Shown one piece after another: positions 10,996-20,110 of a stretch of DNA of 64,000 nt (positions within the stretch are counted from its first letter, which is position 1; the number at the start of each line of letters is the position of its first letter). The translations under genes were made by a program, and so were the position numbers. The notes under the pieces are model-generated. The model did no database searches, was not told the origin of the DNA, and worked only from the letters and a program-made list of their open reading frames with translations. Origin of the DNA: Candidatus Mycobacterium wuenschmannii (GTDB lineage: Bacteria; Actinomycetota; Actinomycetes; Mycobacteriales; Mycobacteriaceae); the NCBI RefSeq assembly GCF_030252325.1, contig NZ_CP126981.1:1426001-1490000 (forward strand). Direction: 5' to 3'.

Positions 10996-12506
10996 TCCAG
11001 GGCCTCGAGCGCGGTGGCGAGTTCGACGCGGTCGTCGAAGGGCTGCGTCTGGCCGTTGCGGGTCTGACCGGTCTCGTGGCCCTTGCCGGCGATCAACACG
11101 ACGTCGTCGGCGCCAGCCCAGGCCACCGCACGCTCGATCGCGTCGCGCCGGTCGCCGACTTCGACGATATCGGCCCCGGTGTTGGCTTCGGTTGCGCCGG
11201 TGAGGATTTCGCGGCGGATCGCGGCCGGGTCCTCGCTGCGCGGGTTGTCGTCGGTCACCACCACCAGGTCCGCCAATTCGGCTGCGACGCGGCCCATTTC
11301 GGCCCGCTTGCCCGGGTCGCGGTCGCCGCCGGCGCCGAACACGACGGCCAACCGGCTAGCCGGGCGGCGCAGCGTGCGCAGCACCTCGTGCAGCGCGCCG
11401 GGCTTGTGCGCGTAGTCGACCAGGGCGAGGAAGTTCTGCCCGCGGTCGACCCGCTCGAGCCGGCCGGGGACCTGGGTCTGCCGCAGTCCGGCCGACGCCT
11501 GTTCGGGCGATACCCCGACGGCATCCAGAACCGCCAGGGCGACAAGGCAATTGGCGACGTTGTAGTCGCCCGGCAAAGCGATACCCAGCCGGTGCTGAAC
11601 ACCGGCCGGATCGACCGCGGTGAACTCTTGAGCGCCGGCCCGCGCCTCGACGGACTCGGCGCGCCAGTCGGCGGGCCGGCCCTTGGTGCTGACGGTGACC
11701 GCGACGTCGGCGCGGTGGGCCATCGCCCGGCCGGCGTCGTCGTCGACGCACACCACCGCGCGGCGGGCGCGCAGCGGTGATGCCGGGTCGAACAGTCGCG
11801 CCTTGGCGTCGAAGTAGTCCTCCATCGTCGGGTGGAAGTCGAGGTGGTCGCGGGACAGGTTGGTGAAGGCGCCGACCGCGAATCCGATGCCGTCCACCCG
11901 GCCCAGGGTCAGCGCATGGCTGGACACCTCCATCACCACGGTGTCGACGCCACGCTCGGCCATCGCCGCGAGCAGGGCCTGCAGCGCCGGCGCCTCGGGG
12001 GTGGTCAGGGCGCTGGGGATGTCCTCGCCGTTGATCCGCAGGCCGACGGTGCCGATCAGGCCCACCGAGCGGCCGGCCGAGCGCAGGCCGGCCTCGATCA
12101 GGTAGGTCGTCGTGGTCTTGCCCGAGGTGCCGGTGACGCCGATGACCGCGACACGTTCGGACGGGTGGCCGTAGACGGTGGCGGCGATCTCCCCCAGCAC
12201 GCCGCGGGGCTGCGGGTGCACCAGTACTGCCATCGATCCGGCGTCAGGGTTGATCTGCGCCAACCCGTCGGCGTCGGTGAGCACCGCGACGGCACCGCGT
12301 TCGACCGCGTCGCCGTAGAAGCTGGCGCCGTGCGTCGTCGCTCCCGGTAGCGCCGCGAACAGGTCACCGGGCTGCACGTCCTGGGCCCGCAGCGTCACAC
12401 CGGTGATCTGCAGATCGGACCCGGCGCCGCCTTCGGCGGAAACCGCGCCCACTTGGGCCGCCAACTCCGACAGCGGGACACCCACGACAGAAGTAGGACG
12501 CAGCAC
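10992..12506 (-). CDS. murE: UDP-MurNAc-tripeptide ligase MurE (mDAP-adding)
   Basis: MurE adds meso-diaminopimelate to UDP-MurNAc-L-Ala-D-Glu. The chosen start is GTG at 12506 ([17 protein letters not shown]), preceded by GGAGG; the open frame upstream lacks family similarity. This gives 504 residues with P-loop [12 protein letters not shown] (Lys130), [25 protein letters not shown] and DDNPRSEDP; the last is the DNPR motif that marks mDAP specificity. The gene follows the inserted three-gene cassette with a 70-base gap, so in this strain murE is no longer directly coupled to pbpB. Confidence 0.95.
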   Translation of the reverse strand: MLRPTSVVGVPLSELAAQVGAVSAEGGAGSDLQITGVTLRAQDVQPGDLFAALPGATTHGASFYGDAVERGAVAVLTDADGLAQINPDAGSMAVLVHPQPRGVLGEIAATVYGHPSERVAVIGVTGTSGKTTTTYLIEAGLRSAGRSVGLIGTVGLRINGEDIPSALTTPEAPALQALLAAMAERGVDTVVMEVSSHALTLGRVDGIGFAVGAFTNLSRDHLDFHPTMEDYFDAKARLFDPASPLRARRAVVCVDDDAGRAMAHRADVAVTVSTKGRPADWRAESVEARAGAQEFTAVDPAGVQHRLGIALPGDYNVANCLVALAVLDAVGVSPEQASAGLRQTQVPGRLERVDRGQNFLALVDYAHKPGALHEVLRTLRRPASRLAVVFGAGGDRDPGKRAEMGRVAAELADLVVVTDDNPRSEDPAAIRREILTGATEANTGADIVEVGDRRDAIERAVAWAGADDVVLIAGKGHETGQTRNGQTQPFDDRVELATALEALE

Positions 12507-12576
12507 GCACTCACCTCCGTCGGGCCCGATCAAGCCCTGACACCCTATCGAGCGCGCACGCCCGCGCCGAACGCCG

Positions 12577-12891
12577 TCACGGCTTGAACGACTGGTAGAG
12601 CACCACGACATCGATGCCGAACAGCGCGAACGCCGCCAACGGAATCGCGAAGCCCCACCGGCGTTGCGCACAGCGGGCCGTCGCGACGATGGTCGCCACC
12701 GAGACCAGCGGCGCGCCGAACACCAGCAGCGTCAGCACCGGGCCGGGCGGACCCATCCGAGGGCAGTCCTCGTAGGCGCAGCGGTCGGTGCCCATCGCCG
12801 CCGCGAAGCCGAACAGCAGCACGAACGCCGCGCCGGGCACCGTCAGCGCCGCCAAAATCCAGGTCAGGATCGCGCGCGGCCGGGCCGTCAA
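12577..12891 (-). CDS. Small three-helix membrane protein of the inserted cassette
   Basis: I do not recognise this 104-residue protein. It shows three hydrophobic helices (about residues 8-32, 50-70 and 80-99) and a short loop with Cys-Ala-Tyr-Glu-Asp-Cys and Pro-Gly between the first two. The start is TTG, overlapping the stop of the DUF1023 gene in TTGA, so it is translationally coupled to it. Being the last gene of a cassette whose main product resembles a type VII secretion substrate, it could be a membrane partner or a protective protein; that is inference only. Confidence 0.7.
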   Translation of the reverse strand: MTARPRAILTWILAALTVPGAAFVLLFGFAAAMGTDRCAYEDCPRMGPPGPVLTLLVFGAPLVSVATIVATARCAQRRWGFAIPLAAFALFGIDVVVLYQSFKP

Positions 12892-14495
12892 CGTCGCCCC
12901 GGATGCGGATAGGGGGCGAGCAACGTCGGCGCCATCATCAACTGCTCTCTCCCGTCGGGTAGGGCGGCAATCCCAGCGGCAATCACCGCGAGGTTGTATC
13001 CCGACATTCTCAGCAGCGGCTCGCCGCCCGGTCTTATCGTCGGCTGCACATAGGCGGAATGGTTGTGCACACCTTCACGCCGAACGCCGTCGGGACTGGT
13101 GCCGGACTGCGACGACAGCTCGGGCAGCATCCCGGCATACGGATCGGCGCCCCAGCCGTGCAGCGGCGCCAGCGGCGCCAATTCGGTGATCCAGTCGCCG
13201 CCGGGTGGGGCTTTCATGACGAACGCGTGCCCGCTCGCCAAGCCGAGCCGTCCGGGGTCGGACAGACCCAGCCCCGGCGACCCGTAGAACACCGCCTCGT
13301 CGACCGGATGCAGTCCCTGCGAGTGCAGTCGCTGCAGAGCCAGCGACGCGGTCAGCGATCCGTAGCTGTGACCGAACAGGCTCAGGTGCGCGGCGGGGTT
13401 GCCGGCGTGTAGCCGCTGCAAGTACGGCGCCAATGCCGTTGCGCCGGAACGCGCCTGGGCGTCGCTGAGTGTGCGCCAGTAGTCGCGCGGGCTGTTCGTG
13501 TCGAGCGGGTCGGGCGGCGGGTCGTAGCCCACCCACGCGATGGTCGCCACCGAGCCCGCGCGCCCGAGGCGGCGCAGTTCTCCATTCGCGGTGTTACGCA
13601 GGATGCGCGCCTCGGCCACCATGCCGGGCAGCGAATCCCTGGCGCTGGAACCGAGTCCGGGCACCGTCACCGAGATACCGGTCGCGGTGTCGGGATTGCC
13701 CACGGCCACTGCGGCGGTGACCTTTCGGCGCGGATCGGCTGGGATGTCGAGTTCGGTCAGGTAGGTCTGCGGCGCGCGGCCGAGAGCGGTGTCGACGGCG
13801 TCGAGCTCCACGAGCCGGGACCGGGCCGCCTCGAGCTGAACGGGGATGTCGCGCAGGCTGTTCGGCCCGCCGAGAGTGCGGGTCAGGTCGTCGATGCGTG
13901 CCTGCAACCTGGCCCGATCTTCCCGCAGCCGGTCCCGGTTGGCGGCGTCCTGCCGCTGGGTGGGGGTCAGTCCCGGCGGGCCCACCGGCGGTGCGTCGTC
14001 GACCACGATCGCGGCGTCACCGTCGGCCATGTCGATAGCGGCCGCCAACTCGTCGTCGATCGCGGTGGCGGCGGCGAGGATGGCATCGAGCATCGGCTGC
14101 AGCTGCATTCCGGCGATAACCGCCTCCAGGGCAAGGCAATTCACAACCGGTACCAAGGCGTCGGTGTGTACGTCGATCGCCATGTGCAGCGCGGCGGCGT
14201 CGTGGCGCAGCGCGCGCAGTTCCGACTGCACCCGATCGATACCGTCGGCGGCCTGTTCGGCCGCGCGAGCCACCGCCAGCGCCTCGTTGCCGTGGGCGTC
14301 GAGGTCGACCCGGAGGCCGGCGTTGGCGTGCTTGCGGGCCTCGGCGGTCGCGCCCTCCCAGGTGTCGAACACCGCGAGCGTGCCGAGCTGACGCGCCGCG
14401 TCCAGCGTGGCCTGCCCGCGCGCACTCGCGGCCCGAAACACCTCGCGCACGGCCGCTGAGTTCCACCGGTCTATGTCGGCCACCGTCAACGTCAT
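12888..14495 (-). CDS. DUF1023 alpha/beta hydrolase with WXG-like N domain
   Basis: This 535-residue protein joins two parts. Residues 1-160 are helical and Ala-rich with a Trp46-Glu47-Gly48 turn in FDTWEGATAEARKHA, resembling the helical hairpin of WXG100/ESX substrates. Residues 180-240 look coiled-coil. Residues 255-535 form a DUF1023 (PF06259-type) alpha/beta hydrolase: the nucleophile elbow GHSYGS (Ser377), FYGSPGLG, GADPYAGML (candidate acid Asp451) and HNHSAYVQP (candidate base His479). It starts with ATG overlapping the upstream 48-residue ORF by 4 bases and overlaps the next gene by 4. Substrate is unknown. The gene sits inside the dcw cluster where M. tuberculosis has Rv2159c-Rv2162c. 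Confidence 0.85.
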   Translation of the reverse strand: MTLTVADIDRWNSAAVREVFRAASARGQATLDAARQLGTLAVFDTWEGATAEARKHANAGLRVDLDAHGNEALAVARAAEQAADGIDRVQSELRALRHDAAALHMAIDVHTDALVPVVNCLALEAVIAGMQLQPMLDAILAAATAIDDELAAAIDMADGDAAIVVDDAPPVGPPGLTPTQRQDAANRDRLREDRARLQARIDDLTRTLGGPNSLRDIPVQLEAARSRLVELDAVDTALGRAPQTYLTELDIPADPRRKVTAAVAVGNPDTATGISVTVPGLGSSARDSLPGMVAEARILRNTANGELRRLGRAGSVATIAWVGYDPPPDPLDTNSPRDYWRTLSDAQARSGATALAPYLQRLHAGNPAAHLSLFGHSYGSLTASLALQRLHSQGLHPVDEAVFYGSPGLGLSDPGRLGLASGHAFVMKAPPGGDWITELAPLAPLHGWGADPYAGMLPELSSQSGTSPDGVRREGVHNHSAYVQPTIRPGGEPLLRMSGYNLAVIAAGIAALPDGREQLMMAPTLLAPYPHPGRR

Positions 14496-14638
14496 CGGTG
14501 TGCCGCCCGCGTCGCCGCGTCGTTGTCCAGAGTCAGCGCATGATCCCCAACATCGGTCAGCGATCGCCGCGACGCATCCGACGCCACACGTAGCGCCAAC
14601 TGCTTGAAGTCGAGCCGAAATTGCTTGCCTGACACCAT
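14492..14638 (-). CDS. Short ORF heading the DUF1023 cassette
   Basis: This is a 48-residue frame (MVSGKQFRLDFKQLALR..) whose stop overlaps the ATG of the DUF1023 gene. The chosen ATG at 14638 has GGGAGG 8 bases upstream; an earlier in-frame ATG at 14674 would add 12 residues. It is too short for a WXG100 protein but is basic, helical and coupled to the next gene. I do not recognise it. It could be a small partner of the hydrolase or the remnant of a longer gene. Confidence 0.55.
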   Translation of the reverse strand: MVSGKQFRLDFKQLALRVASDASRRSLTDVGDHALTLDNDAATRAAHR

Positions 14639-14710
14639 GACCGTCGCCTCCCGCTTGCTATGTGAGTCCCCCATAACAGCGGCGGGCGGCCGGGCGCAAC
14701 TCAGCGGTGG

Positions 14711-16618
14711 CTAGCCAGCTTGCAGCGTCAGCGGCGGACCGGCGTCGGCAGACAGCGGAACGTTGCCGCGCTGCAGGAGCCAGCCGGCGATGTTGTGGAA
14801 CAGCGGCGCCGCCGAGTGACCCGGCGTGCCATCGGCATTGCGGGCCGGGTTGTCCATCATGATGCCGATGACATAGCGCGGGTCGTCGGTGGTCGCCATG
14901 CCCGCGAAGGTGATCCAGTAGACGTTGTCGTAGTAGCAGCCGCACGCCGGGTTGATCTGCTGCGCGGTGCCGGTCTTGCCGGCGATCTGATAACCCTCGA
15001 CCGCGGCGGCCGGCCCGGTACCCTGCTGCACCCCCGTCGGGTCGCGTTGCACGACGGCGCGCAGCATGTTGCGCACGGTACGCGCGGTCTCCGGCGACAC
15101 CACCCGGACGCCTTCGGGGCGCGGCTCGTCGGTGCGCGTGCCGTCCGCGCCGACGGTGGACTTGATGATCCGCGGTGGCATCCGCACACCGTCGTTGGCG
15201 ATCGCCTGGTACATGCCGGCCATCTGCACCAGCGTCATCGAAAGGCCCTGTCCGATCGGCAGGTTGGAGAACGAGCTGCCCGACCACTGTCCGATCGGCG
15301 GCACCAAACCCGCGCTCTCGCCGGGCAGGCCGATGCCGGTGCGCTGACCGAGGCCGAACTTCTCCAGCATGTCGAAGTAGCGTTGCGGCCCGACGCGTTG
15401 CGCGAGCATCAGCGTCCCCACGTTCGACGACTTACCGAACACCCCGGTGGTGGTGTAGGGCGCGACACCGTGCTCCCAGGCGTCGTGCACGTTCACCCCG
15501 CCCATGTTGATCGAGCCCGGAACCTGTAGCACCTCATCGGGATTCGACAGGCCGTACTCGATCACCGACGAGGCGGTGATGATCTTGTTCACCGACCCGG
15601 GTTCGAACGGCGACGACACCGCGGGGTTTCCCAGCTGCTTGTCGCCCTGACGCCCGATGTCCTGGGACGGGTCGAAGGTGTTGTCGTTCGACATCGCCAG
15701 CACTTCACCGGTTTTCGAGTCCATCACGACAGCCGAGACGTTGCGGGCGCCCGACAGGTTTTTGGCCTGCTGCACCTGCTGCTGGACGTAGAACTGGATG
15801 TCGTCGTCGATGGTCAGCTGGATCGTCGCGCCGTTGACCGCGTGGTGCTGGTTGCGGTAGCTGCCCGGGATCACGACCCCGTCCGAGCCGCGGTCGTAGG
15901 TCACCGAGCCGTCGGTGCCGGCCAGCTCGGCGTCCATCGAATCTTCCAAGCCGAGCAAACCGTGCCCGTCCCAATCGATTCCGCCGACCACGTTGGCGGC
16001 CAGCGATCCCCCGGGATACTGGCGCAGATCCTGGCGCTCCGCGCCGACCTCGGGGAATTTGCGGGTGATCGTGGTGGCGATCGCCGGGTCGACGGCGCGG
16101 GCGAGGTAGACGAACGTCTCGTCGCTGCGCAGCTTCTTCAGGATGGTGGCCTTGTCCGGCTTGTTGTTGAGCCGGGTCGCCACGTCCTTAGCGATCTCGT
16201 TCAACCGCTTTTGCGGATCGGGGGCCTTCGCGTTCTTCTGCTTGGCCTCGGTGAGCTGTTTGAGGATGCGCTTCGGCTGGAACGTCAACGCGCGGGCCTC
16301 GATGGTGAAGGCGAGTTGATTGTTGTTGCGGTCGACGATGCTGCCGCGAACCGCCTTCGAGACGTCGGTGACCTTCAACTGGCCCGCGGCCTCGGCCCGC
16401 AACCCGGCGGCCTTGGGCACCTGCAGGTAAAACAGCTGCGCCCCGGCGATTACCAGAGCCAGGAAAATGACGCCGTTGCCGACCCGGTGCCGGAAGACGA
16501 AAGACGCTCCACGGCTTCCGATTTCGACCGCCTGGCGGGTGCGGCGCTCGCGCGCCGAACGGAGCGGAGCGCCAGCCTTGGGCCGAGTTGGCTTGTGGGG
16601 CTGGGCCGGTCGCTTCAT
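14711..16618 (-). CDS. pbpB: Septal transpeptidase PbpB (FtsI/PBP3)
   Basis: This class B penicillin-binding protein cross-links septal peptidoglycan and pairs with FtsW. The 635 residues show a cytoplasmic tail, one membrane helix (about 47-67), the non-catalytic pedestal domain, then the transpeptidase with the three active-site motifs SxxK (Ser342-Val-Asn-Lys345), SxN (Ser397-Ser-Asn399) and Lys548-Thr-Gly550. All key residues are present. The ATG overlaps the ftsL stop by 4 bases. Downstream, 72 bases separate it from the inserted cassette. Confidence 0.97.
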   Translation of the reverse strand: MKRPAQPHKPTRPKAGAPLRSARERRTRQAVEIGSRGASFVFRHRVGNGVIFLALVIAGAQLFYLQVPKAAGLRAEAAGQLKVTDVSKAVRGSIVDRNNNQLAFTIEARALTFQPKRILKQLTEAKQKNAKAPDPQKRLNEIAKDVATRLNNKPDKATILKKLRSDETFVYLARAVDPAIATTITRKFPEVGAERQDLRQYPGGSLAANVVGGIDWDGHGLLGLEDSMDAELAGTDGSVTYDRGSDGVVIPGSYRNQHHAVNGATIQLTIDDDIQFYVQQQVQQAKNLSGARNVSAVVMDSKTGEVLAMSNDNTFDPSQDIGRQGDKQLGNPAVSSPFEPGSVNKIITASSVIEYGLSNPDEVLQVPGSINMGGVNVHDAWEHGVAPYTTTGVFGKSSNVGTLMLAQRVGPQRYFDMLEKFGLGQRTGIGLPGESAGLVPPIGQWSGSSFSNLPIGQGLSMTLVQMAGMYQAIANDGVRMPPRIIKSTVGADGTRTDEPRPEGVRVVSPETARTVRNMLRAVVQRDPTGVQQGTGPAAAVEGYQIAGKTGTAQQINPACGCYYDNVYWITFAGMATTDDPRYVIGIMMDNPARNADGTPGHSAAPLFHNIAGWLLQRGNVPLSADAGPPLTLQAG

Positions 16619-17805
16619 CGCGGTGCGCCGGGCGGGGTGACCGTCAGCGGACCGAACTGTTCGCCGACCAGCGGACCGGCGGGCGCGAGATGATGCGGCA
16701 TACCTGGTAAGTCTGCCGGCGAGGACGCCACGGGCGGGGGTGCCACGCCGGCCGGGGGCACCGGTGCTACCGGCGCGGCCGGCGGCAGTACCGGACCGGC
16801 CAGCGGTGCCGGCGCGACGGGGGCGATCGCCGGCACCTGCACCAGCGGAACGATCGGCGCAGCGGGCGCAGTCGGCAGCGGCTGCGTTCCCGGCGCCAGC
16901 GGCACTCCCGGCACCGGCATGCCCGGCACGGGACCCGGTCCGGCACCCGGCATCGGCAACGGCCCGTCGGGCGACGGCAGGTGTTCGGGCCCCAACGTGG
17001 TCGCACCGTCGGGGCTGCGGACCAGGCCGTCGGGACCCGGCGCCAGCGGAACGGCCGGAGCGCCGATGCCGGGCAGCACCCGTGCGGGGACCTCGACGGC
17101 GTTGACGGGCGGAGCCTGCGGCGCGGCCGGCTTCTCGTCGGGCAGCTTGCTGTTCAGCGGTGGCGGCGGAACACCTTGCGCGGGTTTGGGAGTGCCGACC
17201 ACCACCCAGTTGCCGGCGGGGTCCTGCACCAGGTGTGCGGTGTCGCGGGTGGGGATCATGCCCAGGCCGCGGGCCGCCTCGGCCAGCGCCGGTGCGGACT
17301 GTGCCTGCTGCACGTCACGCTCGAGCGCTTCCTTCTCCTGCTGCAGCAACTCGGTGCGCTGCCGGGCACTGCCCAGTTGGTAGGAGCGCTCGGCGGCGTC
17401 GGTGGACAGCCATAGCGTGAGCCCGAGTCCGGCGCCGAGTGAGCCGATGACCAGCACGACGAACGGAACCTTGGCCGCCAGCGTGCGCGGTCGCAGGTCG
17501 ATCGCGAGCAGTCGGTTGAGCAGCCGCTCGCGCAGTGGCGGACGAATAACCTTGGGTGCCTTGGCCTTCCGCGCCTTGGCGCGGGCCTTGGCCTGGTTGG
17601 CACTCTTCGCCCGGGCCGGGCGGACTACCGGCCGGGCGACCGGCGAGGTCTGCGGGGCCGACCGCGACGTGCGGGGCTCCCGGGCCGGCGCGGTCGGTTT
17701 TCCGGCGGGCTTACCGGCGCGCTGGCCCGGCTTGCGGGACGCGCTCGCCTGTCCGCCACGCCGTTCGCCGGCGCGGGGCGGTTGCGCTGGGCGCTTGGCT
17801 TTCAT
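16615..17805 (-). CDS. ftsL: FtsL-like divisome protein (Rv2164c type)
   Basis: This 396-residue bitopic protein matches the mycobacterial FtsL position between rsmH and pbpB. It has a very basic cytoplasmic tail (1-92, Arg/Lys/Ala/Pro), one membrane helix (about 113-133), a short predicted coiled coil (136-175, with [19 protein letters not shown]), a conserved [14 protein letters not shown] segment, then an extracellular tail of about 200 residues rich in Pro, Ala and Gly. The tail is far longer than FtsL of other bacteria and is probably disordered and wall-spanning. The ATG overlaps the rsmH stop and the gene overlaps pbpB by 4 bases. Confidence 0.9.
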   Translation of the reverse strand: MKAKRPAQPPRAGERRGGQASASRKPGQRAGKPAGKPTAPAREPRTSRSAPQTSPVARPVVRPARAKSANQAKARAKARKAKAPKVIRPPLRERLLNRLLAIDLRPRTLAAKVPFVVLVIGSLGAGLGLTLWLSTDAAERSYQLGSARQRTELLQQEKEALERDVQQAQSAPALAEAARGLGMIPTRDTAHLVQDPAGNWVVVGTPKPAQGVPPPPLNSKLPDEKPAAPQAPPVNAVEVPARVLPGIGAPAVPLAPGPDGLVRSPDGATTLGPEHLPSPDGPLPMPGAGPGPVPGMPVPGVPLAPGTQPLPTAPAAPIVPLVQVPAIAPVAPAPLAGPVLPPAAPVAPVPPAGVAPPPVASSPADLPGMPHHLAPAGPLVGEQFGPLTVTPPGAPR

Positions 17806-18815
17806 GAGCCTCCCTTCCTCGCTACGTTCGAATTCGATTGCGCCCGTTGGACGGCGCGTAATCGCACCGCCGCACTGCGGGGATTTCGCTCGACTTCCGG
17901 GTCGTCGGCGCGTTCGGCGCCGCGGGTCAGCAACGTGAATCGCGCTGCGTGTCCAGGCAATTCGACCGGCAGGCCCGAGGGCGTGCTCGAGGTGGTCGCC
18001 TCGGCGAAGACCCGCTTCACGATGCGGTCTTCCAGCGACTGATAGGCCATCACCACGATGCGCCCGTCGACTGCCAGGGCGTCCATGGCCGTGGGCAGCA
18101 TGGCGCTCAACGCGTCCAGTTCGCCGTTGACCGCGATCCGCAATGCCTGGAAGGTCCGCTTTGCGGGGTGGCCCCCGGTGCGGCGGGCCGGCGCCGGAAC
18201 CGCTTGGTAGATAACCTCAACCAGCTCCGCGGTGGTGACGAACGGTGTGCGCTCGCGCCGTCGGACGACGTGCGCGGCGATGCGGCGGGCCAGCTTCTCC
18301 TCGCCGAAACGGCGCAGGATGTCGCTGATCTCGCGCTCGTCGTAGGTGTTGAGGATTTCGGCGGCGGTCAGCGGCGAGGTCGGGTCCATCCGCATGTCCA
18401 GCGGGGCGTCCTGCGCGTAGGAGAAGCCGCGCTCGACCCGGTCCAGTTGCATGGACGAGACGCCGAGGTCGAACAGCATGCCGTCGACGGATTCGATTGA
18501 TTCGTAGCCGGATTCGGCCAACGCCATCTCGACGTCGTCATACCGGGCCTGCACCAGGGTGAGCCGATCGGCGAATCGGGACAACCGGTCGCGCGCGATG
18601 TCGAGAGCGGTGGGGTCGCGGTCGACACCGATCAGTCGCAGACCGGGGAGTTCGGTGAGGAAGCGTTCGGCGTGCCCGCCGGCTCCGAGTGTGCCGTCGA
18701 CGAGCACCGCGCCCGATCCGTCGGCGGCCCGGCGGGTCAGGGCCGGGCGCAGCAGATCGAAGCAGCGGTCGAGCAGAACGGGCACATGGCCGAAACCACC
18801 TGTGGCGTCAGGCAT
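17802..18815 (-). CDS. rsmH: 16S rRNA m4C1402 methyltransferase RsmH (MraW)
   Basis: RsmH N4-methylates C1402 of 16S rRNA in the decoding centre. The protein has the SAM-binding motif [32 protein letters not shown] and the C-terminal [15 protein letters not shown] and AYQSLEDR. The start given, ATG 18815 ([14 protein letters not shown]), has GGGAAGG 7 bases upstream and yields 337 residues, normal for bacteria. The frame stays open to an ATG at 19004, inside mraZ, adding 63 residues whose [19 protein letters not shown] resembles, from memory, the annotated N terminus of the M. tuberculosis protein. The true start is therefore open. Confidence 0.93.
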   Translation of the reverse strand: MPDATGGFGHVPVLLDRCFDLLRPALTRRAADGSGAVLVDGTLGAGGHAERFLTELPGLRLIGVDRDPTALDIARDRLSRFADRLTLVQARYDDVEMALAESGYESIESVDGMLFDLGVSSMQLDRVERGFSYAQDAPLDMRMDPTSPLTAAEILNTYDEREISDILRRFGEEKLARRIAAHVVRRRERTPFVTTAELVEVIYQAVPAPARRTGGHPAKRTFQALRIAVNGELDALSAMLPTAMDALAVDGRIVVMAYQSLEDRIVKRVFAEATTSSTPSGLPVELPGHAARFTLLTRGAERADDPEVERNPRSAAVRLRAVQRAQSNSNVARKGGS

Positions 18816-18978
18816 GTCGATACCTTCCCGACGAGAGAATTGGTGGGCGGCTCGGCATGGGCGGTGACCGATGCGGCCGGCCGCTGCATCGAGGTCCCTG
18901 TCCGACGGCACGAACCTGGCGTTGGGGAAGTACGTCAGGGTCGGTTCGGGCAGAGGCCACGGTGCACGGGCACGCGCC

Positions 18979-19410
18979 TCAGATAATGTCGCCGAGTGCT
19001 TCATCGCTGGCTGCGGAGAAGTTCTCTTCGTGGGTCTCTTGGTACTGCTGCCAGGCCGCTGCGTCCCAGATCTCCAGGTAGTCAATGGATCCGATGACGA
19101 CGCAGTCCTTGGAAAGGCTTGCATAGCGGCGGTGGTCGGCCGACAAGGTGATTCGGCCTTGCGCATCGGGGTGCTGTTCGTCGGTTCCGGCGGCGAGGTT
19201 CCGCAGGAACGCCCGCGCTTCGGGATTGCTTCGCGACGTCTGGCTGGCTTTGCGGGCGAGGTCCTCGAAGGCGGCCCGCGGGTAGACGGCGAGGCTGTGG
19301 TCTTGGCTCTTGGTGACCATCAACCCCCCTGCCAGTGCGTCGCGGAATTTGGCGGGCAACGTGAGCCGCCCTTTGTCGTCGAGTTTTGGCGTGTAGGTGC
19401 CGAGAAACAT
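18979..19410 (-). CDS. mraZ: Transcriptional regulator MraZ
   Basis: MraZ is the AbrB-like DNA-binding regulator that heads dcw clusters and represses them in several bacteria. The 143 residues contain the two tandem MraZ/SpoVT-AbrB motifs, each with the Asp-x-Lys/Gln-Gly-Arg signature: [15 protein letters not shown] and [17 protein letters not shown] 19410 with GGAGG upstream was chosen over an open extension; the length matches M. tuberculosis. Its promoter region carries three GTGGG repeats, so it probably regulates itself. Confidence 0.96.
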   Translation of the reverse strand: MFLGTYTPKLDDKGRLTLPAKFRDALAGGLMVTKSQDHSLAVYPRAAFEDLARKASQTSRSNPEARAFLRNLAAGTDEQHPDAQGRITLSADHRRYASLSKDCVVIGSIDYLEIWDAAAWQQYQETHEENFSAASDEALGDII

Positions 19411-19438
19411 CTGGCTACCTCCATGCCTTTCGACTTCG

Positions 19439-19463
19439 CCCACGATACCCCACAATCCCCCAC
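19439..19463 (-). promoter_or_regulatory. MraZ operator: three GTGGG repeats
   Basis: On the minus strand, GTGGG occurs at 19463-19459, 19453-19449 and 19443-19439, an exact 10-base period, starting 53 bases and ending 29 bases upstream of the mraZ ATG. Known MraZ sites in E. coli are three TGGGN direct repeats with 5-base spacers, which is the same geometry. One repeat per helical turn fits binding by a ring-shaped MraZ oligomer. Confidence 0.8.
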
Positions 19464-19475
19464 TTCGCTCCATTT

Positions 19476-19506
19476 AACGACACGAATGTCACCGAACGGT
19501 GTCGTT
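19476..19506. promoter_or_regulatory. Inverted repeat upstream of the MraZ box
   Basis: AACGACAC (19476-19483) and GTGTCGTT (19499-19506) are perfect 8-base inverted arms around a 15-base spacer, directly upstream of the MraZ repeats. The dyad, with arm centres 23 bases apart (about two helical turns), suits a dimeric repressor or activator of the dcw promoter. A -10-like TTAAAT overlaps the arm nearer to mraZ. Confidence 0.45.
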
Positions 19507-19663
19507 TCTGCAGGTTTCCAGCCACTGCACGGCGAAAGGTGCGGCCACCGACGCCCCGAGTGGTGCCGAAATCAGGGCGTTGAACTGCGGATATCAACGA
19601 TGGTGGGGCGAAGTGGGTCGCCACCTATGCTTGGGCCCGCCAGCAGAGCTGTCAGTGGGGCAC

Positions 19664-19690
19664 AAAAAAAGGGCAGCCGCCTGGCTGCCC
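19664..19690 (-). terminator. Rho-independent terminator of the DUF3040 gene
   Basis: On the minus strand GGGCAGCC-AGGC-GGCTGCCC is followed by seven T residues. This is a canonical intrinsic terminator, 18 bases beyond the stop at 19709. It insulates the mraZ promoter region (19411-19663, otherwise gene-free) from upstream transcription. U-tract terminators of this quality are uncommon in mycobacteria. Confidence 0.9.
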
Positions 19691-19708
19691 TTCGTGTGTT
19701 CTCCTCCG

Positions 19709-20110
19709 CTACTCCTCGAAGCGGCGGCGGAACCGGTCTTCCATCCGGCTGGTGAACGACCCGCCGGCATTCTTGCTGCGCCGCTGGCGCGCCGCCGCCG
19801 CAGGCCCCGGACGCTCGCCCCGGCCGGCGACCCGCGGGCCGGTGATGGCGAAGACGACGCCGCCGAACATGACCACGAAGCCGAGCAGCGACAGGACCGG
19901 AAACGAGCCGATCCAGACCGTTTTCGACGGAATGCCACCGATCAGCAGCGCGATGCCCGCGACGAACAGCAGAGCTCCCTGGAAGCGTCGCCTGGTTGTC
20001 GGCGCGCGCAATCCGCCGCCACGAACGCTCGAGGCGAATTTGGGGTCCTCGGCATAGAGAGCGCTCTCGATCTGGTCGAGCATCCGCTGCTCATGATCGG
20101 AGAGTGGCAT
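19709..20110 (-). CDS. DUF3040 membrane protein (Rv2169c type)
   Basis: This 133-residue protein begins MPLSDHEQRMLDQIESALYAEDPKFA, the DUF3040 signature, followed by two membrane helices (about 45-62 and 69-90) and a basic cytoplasmic tail ending RMEDRFRRRFEE. A strong AAGGAGG lies 5 bases before the ATG. It is monocistronic, with its own terminator, and divergent from the acetyltransferase gene. The biochemical role of the family is not known to me. Confidence 0.9.
   Translation of the reverse strand: MPLSDHEQRMLDQIESALYAEDPKFASSVRGGGLRAPTTRRRFQGALLFVAGIALLIGGIPSKTVWIGSFPVLSLLGFVVMFGGVVFAITGPRVAGRGERPGPAAAARQRRSKNAGGSFTSRMEDRFRRRFEE

Noticed and set aside
12577..14638. Transposon or prophage origin of the three-gene insertion
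   Set aside because: I see no transposase, terminal inverted repeat or target duplication, and the base composition is like that of its neighbours.
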